From Nephrocerus scutellatus (taxonomy: Eukaryota; Arthropoda; Insecta; Diptera; Pipunculidae), in the NCBI GenBank assembly GCA_947095585.1, contig OX352761.1, forward strand, positions 107,681,890 to 107,745,889: DNA of 64,000 nucleotides, given 5' to 3'. Numbering within the stretch: position 1 is the stretch's first letter; each line of letters starts with the position of its first letter. The position numbers and the translations under genes are program-made. Positions 1-10,300 of this stretch are shown piece after piece. Below the pieces are notes generated by a model. It was not told the origin of the DNA. It made no database searches and saw only the letters and a program-made list of their open reading frames with translations.

Positions 1-228
1 TTTTCCAAATCACTGGCCTGCAAGATCTCTTGACCTTACAATATTGGATTTTTTGTATGGGGAAGAATGATATTCAACCGAACTAGAAACTTTCAGTGAA
101 TTAGGAAAGCGTATTCTCGAAGCGTCATAAAAAGTGAGGCAGCAGTTAGCATCAATAAATATTCGCAGTGAAATCGAAAAACGGGCTTTGCATGCATACA
201 AAATACAAATCATCTAAAACCACACAAA
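1..228. other. unassigned left edge
   Basis: I see no recognisable gene, repeat or RNA here. An open frame of 67 codons exists on the minus strand but has no domain signal. The next exon of the minus-strand PH gene that starts at 4920 was looked for here and not found. Confidence 0.4.
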
Positions 229-1720
229 GGCGGTCAGCCATCAGCGGAGTAGGGCGAATAACACAGAAATGCTTCAGAAATGCATGTGGCCGCAACTATC
301 TCTGACTGGTTGAAGTGCGATCAAACGTCCACGTGGGGGCCGCTGGTAATTTTCCTCCAGTACAGGAAAAGCGAAATGATCGGGCTAGTCTCTTCAAAGT
401 AAGATTGGCGCGAGGCCAATAACCTCTCATAGAACGCGGGCACGCAAAGATGAATATAGAGAGCTTAGAAGATATAAAAAACAGTCTGGAAAGCAGCCTG
501 GGAGAAGAATATCGTCCGTGAACTAAAACAGTACAGAGAGCGAGGACCGCACCAGGCGCGGAAGTTCTACCAAATTTTCCGCGGTATGACGCAATATACA
601 CCGCGTTGCACATACTGCAAAGACAAAGAGGGTAATCTGATCGCCAATCTCAAAGTCATATTAGAGCAATGGGAAGAGTACTTTCATGAGTTGCTTAATG
701 ACCAGCTAACAGAGGAGTTGGAGGCTCCACCAATGACCGAAGACCACACTATGCTGCCGCCACTTAGCATTGTTATAATAATAATAATAATATTCGGCGC
801 GACAGACCATTGCGGTCCAAGGCCTAGCTTCTCGCGACCATTTGTGTTGAGCATGTATATTTTTGGACCCAAATGGAAGGGACCTACAATTTAAGGCCGG
901 ATCCGAACGGCGAATTTGAGAAGCTTTCCGTGACAAGTTATTACTCTCGGAACGTTTGTCACCCATTCGCGAGAGGTGGGACACCGTGAAAAAGACTTGG
1001 TGTTACTGGGATTCGAACCACGAACCCCCTGCTCAGTAGCCATGCTCATTTCCACTGAGCCACTGCGCCCACATTGATGAAGTTATAAGAGCGATAAATC
1101 GGCTCAAAAATAATAAGGCCCCGGGATCTGATGGTATTCCAGCAGAGCTGTTTAACCAGGAGGCCCCGCAATACACCAAGCAATTCATGAACTAATAGTG
1201 CAAGTATGGGAGGAAGAAGCGATGCCAGAAGACTGGCGATGAGGCATCCTGTGCCCCAAACCTTAGAAAGGAATTATTGTGGTATAACGTTGTTGAGTAC
1301 CATGCTCTATCATTCAAGACGCTAAAGACATCATTGGTCCATACCAGTTTGGCTTCATCCCAGGCAAATCAACAACTAATCAGATTTACTCCCATAAGCA
1401 AGTAATGGAAAAATGTCTAGAGTTTCAAAACTCACTATACCATCCTTTTATAGACTTTAAAGCCGCCTATGATAGCATAGCCAGAGTAGAACTTTATAAA
1501 GCCATGAGAGAATTCGTCATCCCAAATAAAATTACAAGACTATGTAGGTTGACCATGACCAATGTTATAAGCCAAGTAAAAATATCCGGATCACCGTCAA
1601 GCCCATTCAACATCTATAACGGGCTCCGACTAGAGGATGGACTGGCCTGCGTCCTCTTCAACCTGGCGTTGGAGAAAGTGATCCGAAACTCTGACGTAAC
1701 GACGAAAGGAACATGAAAGA
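229..1720 (+). mobile_element. RTE-like LINE, copy A (degenerate, SINE-interrupted)
   Basis: This is a broken non-LTR retrotransposon. It begins with the 5' segment shared by the copies at 6.1, 25.0 and 55.0 kb (around GGTCAGC and the ACGTGG..GGCCGCTGGTAA stretch). The region before the reverse transcriptase follows at about 586-760. The RT fingers segment (NNKAPGSDGIPAELF) comes next, then the palm with FIDFKAAYDS and a degraded LRLEDGLACVLFNLALEK block, which is the usual LRQGDGLAC motif of RTE-type insect elements. The palm-to-thumb part is missing, and stop codons and frameshifts are scattered throughout, so it cannot move. A SINE splits it at 772-1071. The family call rests on motif recognition; the exact clade (RTE versus Proto2) is uncertain. 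Confidence 0.8.
772..1071 (-). mobile_element. tRNA-derived SINE (type 1), full length
   Basis: Read on the minus strand, it starts near GGGCGCAGTGGCTCAGTGG, which holds a pol III A-box-like TGGCTCAGTGG. A clear B box, GGTTCGAATCCC, lies about 45 bases downstream. A unique body of about 200 bases follows and it ends in a (TTA)n tail at 773-793. The element interrupts LINE copy A, and a short direct repeat, ATTG, flanks it. Other copies lie near 46.07, 50.86, 57.39 and 60.07 kb. Confidence 0.85.
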
Positions 1721-1721
1721 T

Positions 1722-1920
1722 TCTTTTGTGGTCATATTCAGCATGACTTTCCACTGACCAGTGACCCGTGATGATAGCACCAACTCTGGCTTCAGCTTCC
1801 TTCGTCCTATCTTCTTCAAGTTTTAGTAGCATTTCATGAATTACCATCAGCCATAGTAAGGGAGAGATGACCCCTTCTTGAGGCTTCTAGTTCAGTTTTA
1901 TTTTTATTTCTTGCCTTAGC
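1722..1920 (-). mobile_element. RNase H-type LINE 3' fragment
   Basis: The minus-strand translation contains ARVGAIITGHWSVESHAEYD. This resembles the conserved TGH segment after the RNase H domain in LOA/R1/Jockey-like LINEs, as in the copies at 13.7 and 15.5 kb. It is short and directly abuts LINE copy A. Confidence 0.5.
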
Positions 1921-1964
1921 TGATATACTATTTTCTAAGTGATTGACTGAAGGTGTCGTTTGTG

Positions 1965-2420
1965 CCTTATCTATCTATCTATCTATATTTATAAAAGGGA
2001 AGCTCTGAATGTATGTATGTATGTCAAACTCTTGAACCGATCGCGTTCTAAGTTTGTGTAGGGTTTTTTTTTTGCCATAATGAGCAGATAACTTGAGTCT
2101 TGAGTCAAGGGGTCCCCATACGAATTTGTTTTTACAAATCACATGTTTTTACGAATTATTCATAGATGTTTAGTGGTAGCGTATGAAAATTTTGCAAACC
2201 TGTTTTGTATTTAAAGAAAACTAGAACAGACATATTTTGGAAGGAGTCGGGACACTTCGGGTAGGGGGGCCGTCATACATATATATTTTTTCTTATTTCT
2301 TCAGTTTTATAAACGAACCCGTCATGTTATGGAACGGGACCTGGACTCCGTATACCTTATATCCAAGTTTTTATGAGTTTCAATTGAAAACAACAAAACA
2401 ATTCTACCTCTAATAGTAAA
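1965..2420 (+). repeat. TATC/TATG microsatellites and dispersed repeat
   Basis: A (TATC)n run at about 1966-1985 and a (TATG)n run at about 2010-2023 frame the segment AAAGGGAAGCTCTGAATG. The following sequence, with the phrase TCAAGGGGTCCCCAT, recurs in inverse orientation at 26.5-26.6 kb. That marks it as part of a dispersed transposon-derived repeat. No coding capacity is seen. Confidence 0.5.
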
Positions 2421-2521
2421 AAGGGTTTGCTTTTCGGAAAGTCATAATTCATTGAGTTTAAAGTATATATTTAGAGGATTGAGTTAATTTCAAGTCAAAA
2501 CGATTTTATTTTTATACAACA

Positions 2522-3559
2522 ATGAACATTAGTTTGGCTAGAATTGACAGCAACAGCTCCGTTCTTGATCAAAAAGCCAAAAACCTTGATAATTTATACC
2601 ACGAGCAATTGAAGGGTTTGCGTTTGTTAATCCTCAAATTACAGAACGTCCACGACGTAGAGTTATGTCGGAAATGGTTGGATATATTTAGCAAGACTTC
2701 ATCAGCTGAGAAAACATCAAGAAATTGTTTATGCTCATTGATGTATCAGCAATTACAATTGGATGGTTACCTCAGTGAACCATTTACTGATATACGAAAC
2801 TGCAATCGAGACTTAAATCGGGTACTCAATGAATTAGACAGACAATCATTGATTTCTATGGAAAATTACCTGGAGACGGCACGTACATATACATCGCATA
2901 AGCATAACCAAGCAATTCTTGATGAATGTAAAGAGAATGAAGTGCAAATGGAAAACTTGAAATTGCGTCGCGAATTGGAGAGTACTCGTTTAATTGTGAC
3001 CGAACAAGAGATGAAAATCTCCGAGCTGATTGAGATTGTACGAAATTGCAACAGCTGTCGAGGCAATAGAAGACCAGAGAGGAGTGAATTTATCCCTGAA
3101 GAAATCACACAAAGCATTGACGGAGTGCTACAGAACTTAAAAGTGAATCAAAATTCCAAAATTGAAATATTTAGTCAAATATTCTCCGACAAACACGCAC
3201 AAAATGAGTATTTAATGAAGAAACTTAGAGATTACGATAAGGAGTTGCAGGGAATTCTGCGCAAACCATTAGATCAAGAGATTGCAAAAATAAAAGTCCA
3301 AATCATTAGTGATGTACGAACGAAGGTGAAGAGCAAGAAAGCTAAATTAATCGCAAAATATGAGAAGAATATTCGTGCACAATGGTGGAACCAGCGAGTT
3401 CAGTTAAAAATGATTAAACTTAAGTGCTTTTCTTTACTGAGGAGAATATTCTTGCGCATTCGACGTGAACCCGACGCTAATATGATGGAATTACTCAGTG
3501 AATTAGAGGAAAAGTATAAACAAATTTTAGAAGAAGTTGTAACAAATAGGAAATTGTAG
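2522..3559 (+). CDS. intronless coiled-coil protein nested in PH gene
   Basis: A single uninterrupted frame encodes 345 residues. The start context caacaATGA fits fly initiation preferences. The N-terminal part (about residues 20-110) is helical, with an RKWLDIFSK motif and a later SLMYQQLQLDGYLSEPF stretch. That resembles my memory of the small DUF4485-type domain, but I cannot confirm it. Residues 130-190 and 220-345 are Lys/Glu-rich with heptad character (coiled coil), and two CxxC-like cysteines occur at NCNSCRG. The gene lies wholly inside an intron of the minus-strand PH gene and has a polyadenylation signal 18 bp after its stop. A long intact frame amid degenerate DNA argues that it is functional. 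Its function is unknown; intronless nested fly genes are often testis-expressed, which is inference only. Confidence 0.8.
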   Translation: MNISLARIDSNSSVLDQKAKNLDNLYHEQLKGLRLLILKLQNVHDVELCRKWLDIFSKTSSAEKTSRNCLCSLMYQQLQLDGYLSEPFTDIRNCNRDLNRVLNELDRQSLISMENYLETARTYTSHKHNQAILDECKENEVQMENLKLRRELESTRLIVTEQEMKISELIEIVRNCNSCRGNRRPERSEFIPEEITQSIDGVLQNLKVNQNSKIEIFSQIFSDKHAQNEYLMKKLRDYDKELQGILRKPLDQEIAKIKVQIISDVRTKVKSKKAKLIAKYEKNIRAQWWNQRVQLKMIKLKCFSLLRRIFLRIRREPDANMMELLSELEEKYKQILEEVVTNRKL

Positions 3560-3576
3560 TTATTGGTTATTGTTTA

Positions 3577-3582
3577 AATAAA
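3577..3582 (+). terminator. poly(A) signal of nested gene
   Basis: AATAAA lies 18 bp after the TAG stop of the 2522-3559 gene. It is about 15 bp before the opposite-strand splice donor of the host gene at 3596. Confidence 0.7.
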
Positions 3583-3596
3583 TGTATATGTCCTAC

Positions 3597-4920
3597 CTTG
3601 GTATAAGTCTTTCGCACGATGGCATTGTAGTTGGTACAGTTTCATCTTAAAAAACAAAAAATAAATAAATAATTGTTCGTTATATAAGAAAGCTGCTTTT
3701 TTACCCTTTGTGATGTCTTCCAATGCAATGTCAACTCTAACACTATTTTCTAAGGACGTAACTGCATGTGATGAATGTGTTGTTCCTGATTCATTTTGAA
3801 CGAACGTTTTAGCAACTGAAAGCTTCTTGTGTTTTGAGGCTTTATTTGCCGCCGCAGGTGATGAAGTTTTCAAACTAAGCCGCAACAAAGGAGTAAGCAG
3901 GTATTCATCGCTTATATCTGAAAAATACTCATTGTCCTCCTCGTTATTGTCATTTACAAGCCCTACATCATTCAGCTGTACACTGTAATTGCTTATCGGA
4001 TCAGATAGCATGTTGAGTAGATTCTGTGTTAATGTATTCGACATTGAGGTCATATTAGCTGGGGTAATGGAGCTAGTCGTGGCAGTAGTAGGAGGAGGTG
4101 TTGCTGTCGTAGTTGAAACAACATTCGCAGGAACCGATCTCGCTTCACTTGAAGGTTGCTCCGTCATCACACCACTTGTGGTCTGTTGTGGCATAACTCG
4201 CTCCACTCCTGGGACTATTGCAGCTGGAACCGGTGGCGTAGCTGGCAGCGGCGATGTTGGATCTCTAGTGGGTAACAGTGGTGCTCGTACTTCAGGTAAC
4301 TTTGTATACAGATTTTCACGTGGGGATAGTATTTTCATTTCTCGCAATTTTGATCGCAATGTCTCAACCCATTCTTGCATAATTTCCCTGTGCGAATGAA
4401 AAAGTTGTATTTTAACAAAGGCAAAGACAGGAAACATTTTTTTTAAACTCATCTTACCATGACATCGCGTGGAAACGCACCACTTCTTCGCTTAAAGTTA
4501 CTACAAATTCAAATTCATGTGAATTCGGAATAAGCGCATGTGAAATGTGTTGAGTTTCTTGCATGGACACTACCCACTCGGGATTGTGTGAGGCTGCCTG
4601 ACGTGGCTCTGCGTAACCTTCAAGCAATGCTTCCGTATCATCGTGTACACAAAAAACAACCCAGCTTCGTTCAGACTTCTGTTAAGGAAATATATAAATC
4701 AAATTTAGCTTTACGTGCATATTTTCAGAAAAATGGAATTTACCTTAGGTCCAACAGTTATTTTTTTGCCCTCCGCGGTTAATCGTTTTAGCCAAGTATT
4801 TTTGTGAATTTCCCTAAACAGCGCACCGCCACTGATACTGCTTCCTGGTGGAATAACTCCACCAGACCTGCTAGAAGATGATACCCCAGGGGCAGACGAC
4901 ACTGTTGTCGAAGAACTCAT
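3597..4920 (-). CDS. PH-like domain protein, first four coding exons (3' part off window)
   Basis: Four exons splice in frame on the minus strand: 4920-4744, 4678-4458, 4387-3705 and 3645-3597. All have GT-AG borders and matching phases. Exon 1 is Ser/Gly-rich (MSSSTTVSS), then KNTWLKRLTAEGKK starts a PH-like fold. Exon 2 gives SERSWVVFCVHDD..LLEGY and EFEFVV. Exon 3 opens with the C-terminal PH helix (MQEWVETLRSKLREMKIL, with the Trp typical of that helix). A long Pro/Ser/Thr-rich, probably disordered region follows, including LPTRDPTSPLP, and then an acidic patch (NNEEDNEYFSDISDEY). Exon 4 continues with DETVPTTMPSCERLIP. The frame is open at the last donor, so the rest lies left of the window. 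The likely role is a cytoplasmic membrane- or receptor-associated adaptor. I do not recognise the ortholog. Confidence 0.75.
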
Positions 4921-5400
4921 TCTCTTCTGGTTTTTCTCCTGGTGCTCCTTCCAATATTTCTTCTTCTGCTACGATGTAAAAAAAACTTCTCTTCCTCGTC
5001 GTCGTGTAGCTTTTTCTTTTTCTTCTTTACCATTTGGGTTATGGTAGCTTTAATGCAAAATATAATTTTTGTATAATGAATGGACGATGGCGACGGCAAA
5101 AAGCAGTAGTTATGGCTACAACTGAATGCATTTGGCAACAATTAAAAATTTCAAGCGCGAGCACGTACTAATGTTAGCCAAAAACATTCAAACAAAAATT
5201 TGTTGCATGTGCATAACTATGAATGCAATTGCAATATACAATCTACAAAAAAAACACTTCAGCCTCCAATTGTCAATCACTGGCTGTCAAAATGACAAAG
5301 GCCTTGAAGCGCTCACGGATGGTATGGAAGCATTTAGGATAGAAATAACTGCACACAATCGAAACAGGTTTTTTCACTTTAGACAAATAGCGCAGTTCCT
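4921..5400. other. upstream region of PH gene
   Basis: Immediately upstream of the minus-strand ATG at 4920 the transcript sense is purine-rich (GAAGA and GACGACGA runs), which fits a 5' untranslated leader. The short plus-strand frame at 5126-5407 shows no domain and is not called as a gene. Confidence 0.35.
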
Positions 5401-6084
5401 AACGTAAAAGAATTATCTAGGTAACTGAAATAATTTAACAAAATGTGCGGTGTTAGGAAAGATAAACAGCTAAGTTTTTCCGCGGTACTGAGTTAACAGC
5501 AAAACTGGAAACAGCAATTACTGCAAAGCTTGCACCCGCACAACACATGAACAGTAAAGTAAAGTAGGAATAGTAATGGTTTTCTTTTGTCGACGAGTCA
5601 GTCCGTCAGCCGTCGGCAGACAAAACCAAAAAGTCATTTTTGACAATAACATAGTCCACAATTTTTTATCGTAATGTATGGTAACATTCCATTATATATA
5701 TTTACCTTCCACAAATATATGGGACGAAAGTTATAGTGCTCTCACAATAGAAACTTTCGGGTGCATGGACTAGTGTCAAATTTCAACGAAATGTTTGCCC
5801 ATGCTTGCCAAATTATAACAAATGATTATAGTGAAATTTTGCCTGCCTTAACATTTGTCTCTGTTTTTCGTATCAAAAAGACATATGTGAAATTTATGTA
5901 AAGAGCGACCTGAATCGCTCAGGACCATGAACGCGAAAGTGAACGAAAACTTAACGAATCGGAGCTGAACTCTATTATAATCGCACAATACACTTTCTGT
6001 GTATTGTATTGGCAAATAAGCCCAGGCGTGCGCTTGCTGGCCCATATCTATTATAATTCATGCTTAAGACTTTCATGGGTAACA
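5401..6084. other. gene-free stretch with MITE remnant
   Basis: No gene is seen. At 5738 the sequence GCTCTCACAATAGAAACTT matches the terminal inverted repeat of the MITE family at 20.04 and 23.21 kb. No matching right end was found, so this is a remnant. Confidence 0.5.
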
Positions 6085-6965
6085 GAATAAGGGGAATAAC
6101 ATAGAATGCTAGAGAATTGCAGGTGGCCATAACTATCTATGACTGCTGGAAGTGCGATCAAACCTCTACGTGGTGGCCGCTGGTAATTTTCCTCCCATGC
6201 TGAATGATCGGGCTAGTCCCTTCAAAGTAAGGTTGGCGCGAGTCCAATAACCTCGCCCGTAAAAAAACCATATTACGGAACCTCAAATCAGCCTCGGATA
6301 CACTGATGAACGATGACGAATATGGCCACGAAAACGGCTAAACGATTTAAGAATATTCGATGTATAGAGCTCAAGCTGCACAGCAGCTGGCCGATATCCT
6401 GTCTTAATATAAGGCTGATTTAACAGCAATCTAGGAGATGGAATGGACGGGGAATGGTGTCTTACAAAAATCAGAATATGACATATTACAGTGGTCATGC
6501 AAGAGATCATGTGCTCGGGGTGGGGTTTCTAGTCAGCAAAAGAATGAAACCCACCGTTATCGGCTTTAAAGCAATAAATTAATAGCTATTCACCCTTCGC
6601 GTGCGGGGAAAATTTAAAAACATAAGCCTCATAAACGTACACGCACCTACAGAGGATAAAATAATATAAAACTAAATTTAGATATAGAATATAATGAGAA
6701 CCAATCTGGTCACTTATAAAAATAAACTAATATAGCTTGTAAGTTTCGTAATTTACTTACTAACCCTAGTATTAGAATTTAAATGGAATAATAAATAATT
6801 GATTTAAAAAAAAGGATTTCGCAGATGATGAAAAAGAAGAATTCTTTGAATCAGTCGAACGGGAGTTCTATGCCTGCTATCAGTATGATGTAAAAATCAT
6901 TCTGGGGGATATGAATGCGAAAATTGGTAGAGCAGCCAGTATTCGGCAGTACATTGGCACCCATA
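6085..6965 (+). mobile_element. RTE-like LINE, copy B (5' UTR and endonuclease remnants)
   Basis: The first 200 bp repeat the 5' segment of copy A. Remains of the endonuclease domain follow: HVLGVGFLVSKRMKPTVIGF, a frameshifted ISLINVHAPTED, and KIILGDMNAKIGR (the asparagine/aspartate motif of AP endonucleases). About 155 bp of AT-rich foreign DNA (about 6660-6815) interrupts the domain between the HAPTED block and the next block. The RT is absent. It is non-functional. Confidence 0.75.
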
Positions 6966-6969
6966 GCTT

Positions 6970-8284
6970 AGAACACATCTTCTTTTTTTTAATTTTTACC
7001 TGGTGCCTGTTTTCGCAAGTATCATCAAATCTATGAGTTTTTCTGCAAACTTGTTAATGATTTTATTTTTATTATTGTTACGTTCATAAGAAAAAAAAAT
7101 AGTAGAACGCCATGTTTATTACGCATTTTCTGGAGAAAATTTACCTCAAAGTTAAAAATTAGCATGGGCAACAAAACAGGAAAAGGCATTCAGGATTCAA
7201 ACGAGATATAAACTTTATTTAAACACAGTTTCTTAGTTTGTTGGTGACATTTTGGTTTGGCGTTTAATTTGAAAGCATTCAACACGAAATTCACGAAAAC
7301 TCTGTTACTTTGGCAGTTATACGGGCTATTATTTCTTCTAAAAATAAAGTCCTAAACAAAGTTTCTGCTATTAGTATTAACAGAGCAATTTTCGTTAACA
7401 TGAGTCACGGTACACCAAAGTAAGCTTTTTCTTAAATCCCCCATAAATTATGTTAACATTGGAGACATACCCTTACTGTAGATGCATTTTTTTTTTCTTT
7501 GAATATAACCAAGAATCATTTCCCAAATTATCCTTGACGAATTAGGGGACACCCTGTATATAGATATATTACTTTAGTTTAGTTCAGTGCAATTCACCTC
7601 TAGCCATAAGATGTTTATAGATTCAAAAAATTTACTGGAGGAAAAAATTGGCCTACTTAGTGTTGTAGTAGTAGTAGCTCTTAAGAAAGGGAGTTAAAGT
7701 ACTATTTTATTTTGTTTTGGGTTACCTGTTTTTTGCAGTCTTTTTATCCAAACGATGTGAAAAGAAAATTCAAGGGTTTGCTTTTTAGTATCTTTTTAAA
7801 TTGTATTACTTATAACTTATAAATATGGTTCTTAATATTTAGAATGTTTAACAAAATTTTGGATTTAGTTTTCAACATGTTATTGAATTGATTTAGAAAA
7901 TTAGTACTTAACTTTATACTTTGGATTTTGTATTTGGATGTTGAATTGATTTAGTTTTTAGTATATGACTTAACTGATCGTTGGACTATATCTTCTCAGT
8001 TTAAAATTCACCACATAAATGCTGGTGCTCTTCAAGGCTCCGACAACCATTCATATTTTTCCTAACAATCTCTCGTCTTCCTACTTTAAAATCTATGCGT
8101 TCGTTTCCAAACGACTGCCGATTCTGATATTCTGTGACTCAGTTCTTCGGAAGTGCAAGTAGAACATTGGCGTATGTAAAGCATATTAATCCTTAACTCG
8201 ATTGAGCAATATAATTAGTAATATATGTTATTTACTCTTTGAATGTTACTCTTTGTCGTCAAAGCGAAACATAAACCTTCCGGA
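6970..8284. other. gene-free AT-rich stretch
   Basis: No credible frame exists. At 7549-7570 a GACACCCTGTATATAGATAT segment closely resembles the right end and flank of the foldback element at 28805. It may be a solitary end of a related DNA transposon. Nothing else was recognised. Confidence 0.4.
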
Positions 8285-8530
8285 CTATCCACTTGCTTAA
8301 TAAACTTGGTTTTTTGGGTACGAACTTTTATGTTTACATCGAAACAAGCCACACAGTCACAGTTATTTGGTAATAATCGACAAAATATCTGTTTTTGAGG
8401 TCGGGCCTATTTTTCCACGCATCACACGCGACGTGGGATATCAAAATTGGTCCCTAACATTGAGCCGCTCACTAAATTTCAACCCTATAGGCCGCGCGAA
8501 AGGTGGTTAAAAAGGACCTCAGAGTAGTCG
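8285..8530 (+). repeat. dispersed repeat, inverse copy at 32.40-32.79 kb
   Basis: The phrases CACACAGTCACAGTTA, GGTAATAATCG, ATATCTGTTTTTGAGGTCGGG and GCGAAAGGTGGTTAAAA recur in reverse complement at 32.40-32.79 kb in the same order. This is an interspersed repeat, probably transposon-derived. No coding sequence is seen. Confidence 0.6.
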
Positions 8531-8704
8531 AAAATACAGACAAAAGGGGTCAACATTAAAAAAAAAAATCCTAAAAGGTAGAAAATAAAATAGATGGTAG
8601 ATCTGGAGCAACTAGAACTGTTATAAAATAAATAAAAATTGCTGCAATATTTATAATGGAAATCTGGAATATTTGAGGCTTAAAACAATTCAAAGTACTA
8701 TGCT

Positions 8705-9570
8705 ATGCATTTGTGGTTTAAAAGCAGCTTAAAAGAGACCTCAAGACCCCCATCAAGAATTCCACTCAAGATCCTACCAAAACCACCTCAAGACCCTCTT
8801 AAAGACCACCTCAAGACCCTCTTAATACCACCTCAAAACCTATTAAAACTCGCTCAGCACCACATAAAGACCCCTTCGACACCAACTCAAGACCCTCCTT
8901 TAGACCCCTCAAAGCTCTCTTAAGACTCCTTAAAATAACCTCAATATACCCTCAAAGCTACCACAGGACCCAAGACCTCCTCAAAAACCCCTCAAGACTT
9001 TTCTTAAGACCCTCTTAAAATCTTCTAAGGACCCAACTCAAAACTCATTAAAGACCCCATGAAGCCACCCCAAGGCCCCTTTAAGACCCCACTCAAGATA
9101 CTCAATACCCCCTTAAGATTCCCCGCACACTAGAGACTTTTTTATCGGCCGATAGTTTGGTCGTGATGGGCTGCTAGTGCACACACTGTGCCGATTAAAC
9201 AGTCGTGTTGTGTGAGTGCGCAGACTAAGACAACAGTCGGTCGACTAATCTCAAACGGTTTGCTATTTATGTCGTTTTGTTTTTCCTTTCGCTCGAAGTT
9301 TACGAGTTCAGCCATACGATTTCAATGCTTCCTAACACAATATAGCTTCGGCTTCAACGTTTCGGTTGGCAATCCTAAAGATGCCAAATACATGTTCATA
9401 CTGATTAAGAGCCCGACTAAACTATCGGCCGACAGAAAGTCTCTAGTGTGCGGGGACTCTAAGACTTTCTCAAGACCGCCTCTAATTCCCCTCATGGTCC
9501 CACTTAAGACCCTGTTAAAACCACCTTAAGATCCCATTAGAACACCACTCAAGACCCGCCTTCGGAAAGT
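8705..9570. repeat. degenerate CTCAAGACCC minisatellite
   Basis: About 500 bp consist of loosely repeated CTCAAGACCC(T/C) and CTTAAGACCC units of roughly 11-22 bp, strongly strand-asymmetric (plus strand A/C-rich). The apparent open frames here only reflect the repeat. A MITE-like element (9121-9455) splits the array. A complementary array lies at 47.88-48.33 kb. Confidence 0.8.
9121..9455. mobile_element. MITE inserted in the minisatellite
   Basis: The ends are inverted copies: CCCCGCACACTAGAGACTTT on the left and AAAGTCTCTAGTGTGCGGGG on the right. Next to them lies a second inverted pair, ATCGGCCGATAGTTT and AAACTATCGGCCGA. Length is about 335 bp, too short for a transposase. Minisatellite DNA flanks both sides. 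The flanks GATTC and GACTC could be a diverged target duplication. The superfamily is unresolved. Confidence 0.75.
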
Positions 9571-9644
9571 CTTCCACAAAAATGCATACAAGACTGTCAA
9601 ATAACAGCATTAGAATGAAAAAAGTTACAGAATCTATATATAAA

Positions 9645-9930
9645 CAAGCTGTTCCCGGGCGCTTTGCTACCCGCACACATGAACGCCCGGGGTGACGGGA
9701 GTACTATAGCCTATAACTTTCCCTCACCTGCCAATAATTTACGTTGACATTTTTTAAAAAATACGTTTGTAAATCTCATGTTAAAATTTTATCTTTCTCC
9801 CCTTATAAACTTTCCCCTACCTGCCAATAATATATCTTAAAAATTTCATAAAATTCAGTTTAAAAATGTGGCTGATATTAACATTTTACATTCCCTGTGT
9901 GTAAAATAAAATAACTACTAATCAATTTAA
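9645..9930 (+). repeat. dispersed repeat with CCCGGGCGCTTTGCTACCCG
   Basis: GC-rich start (TTCCCGGGCGCTTTGCTACC, then ACGCCCGGGGTGACGGG) followed by AT-rich sequence. The same order occurs at 26.27-26.45 kb in the same orientation, ending in AAAATAACTACTAATCAA in both. Within this copy the phrase ACTTTCCC(C/T)..ACCTGCCAATAAT occurs twice. It is a non-coding interspersed repeat of unknown class. Confidence 0.65.
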
Positions 9931-10027
9931 ATTTAAAATAAATTTTATTTTTAATTTGGCGTCCTACGATGTATTCTTGCGCGTGTTGTAATGAAACTAA
10001 ATAAATGTCAAAAATAGCGGTTTTACC

Positions 10028-10300
10028 ACCTATTATCTTGAAAACAGCGCCACCTAACGGGTCCAAATTTCACAAAAACCCAAATAGCAATGAAACAAAC
10101 GTATGGTTAAAATTTTAAGTTCCTAAGATGCTTCGTTACTAAAAAACAGAAAAACCGTTATATATTGGAAACAGCGCCATCTATCAGGTCCAAATTTCAC
10201 AAAAACCAAAATAGCAATGAAACAAACCTATGGTTAAAATCTGAAGTTCCTAAGATGCTTCTTTGATGAGAAACAAAAAAACCGTTATATTTTGACAATT
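10028..10300 (+). repeat. tandem duplication of about 135 bp
   Basis: Two adjacent units (about 10028-10160 and 10163-10295) share AACAGCGCCA(C/T)CTA, GTCCAAATTTCACAAAAACC, AATAGCAATGAAACAAAC and AGTTCCTAAGATGCTTC. It is probably part of the preceding transposon-derived repeat. Confidence 0.7.

Noticed and set aside
5848..6045. 65-codon minus-strand frame MGQQAHAWAYLPIQ
   Set aside because: No family resemblance, no splice context and AT-rich flanks; likely a chance frame.
8705..9529. Frames such as HLWFKSSLKETSRPP and the 113-codon frame at 9188
   Set aside because: The first is minisatellite translation. The second crosses a MITE and re-enters the minisatellite.
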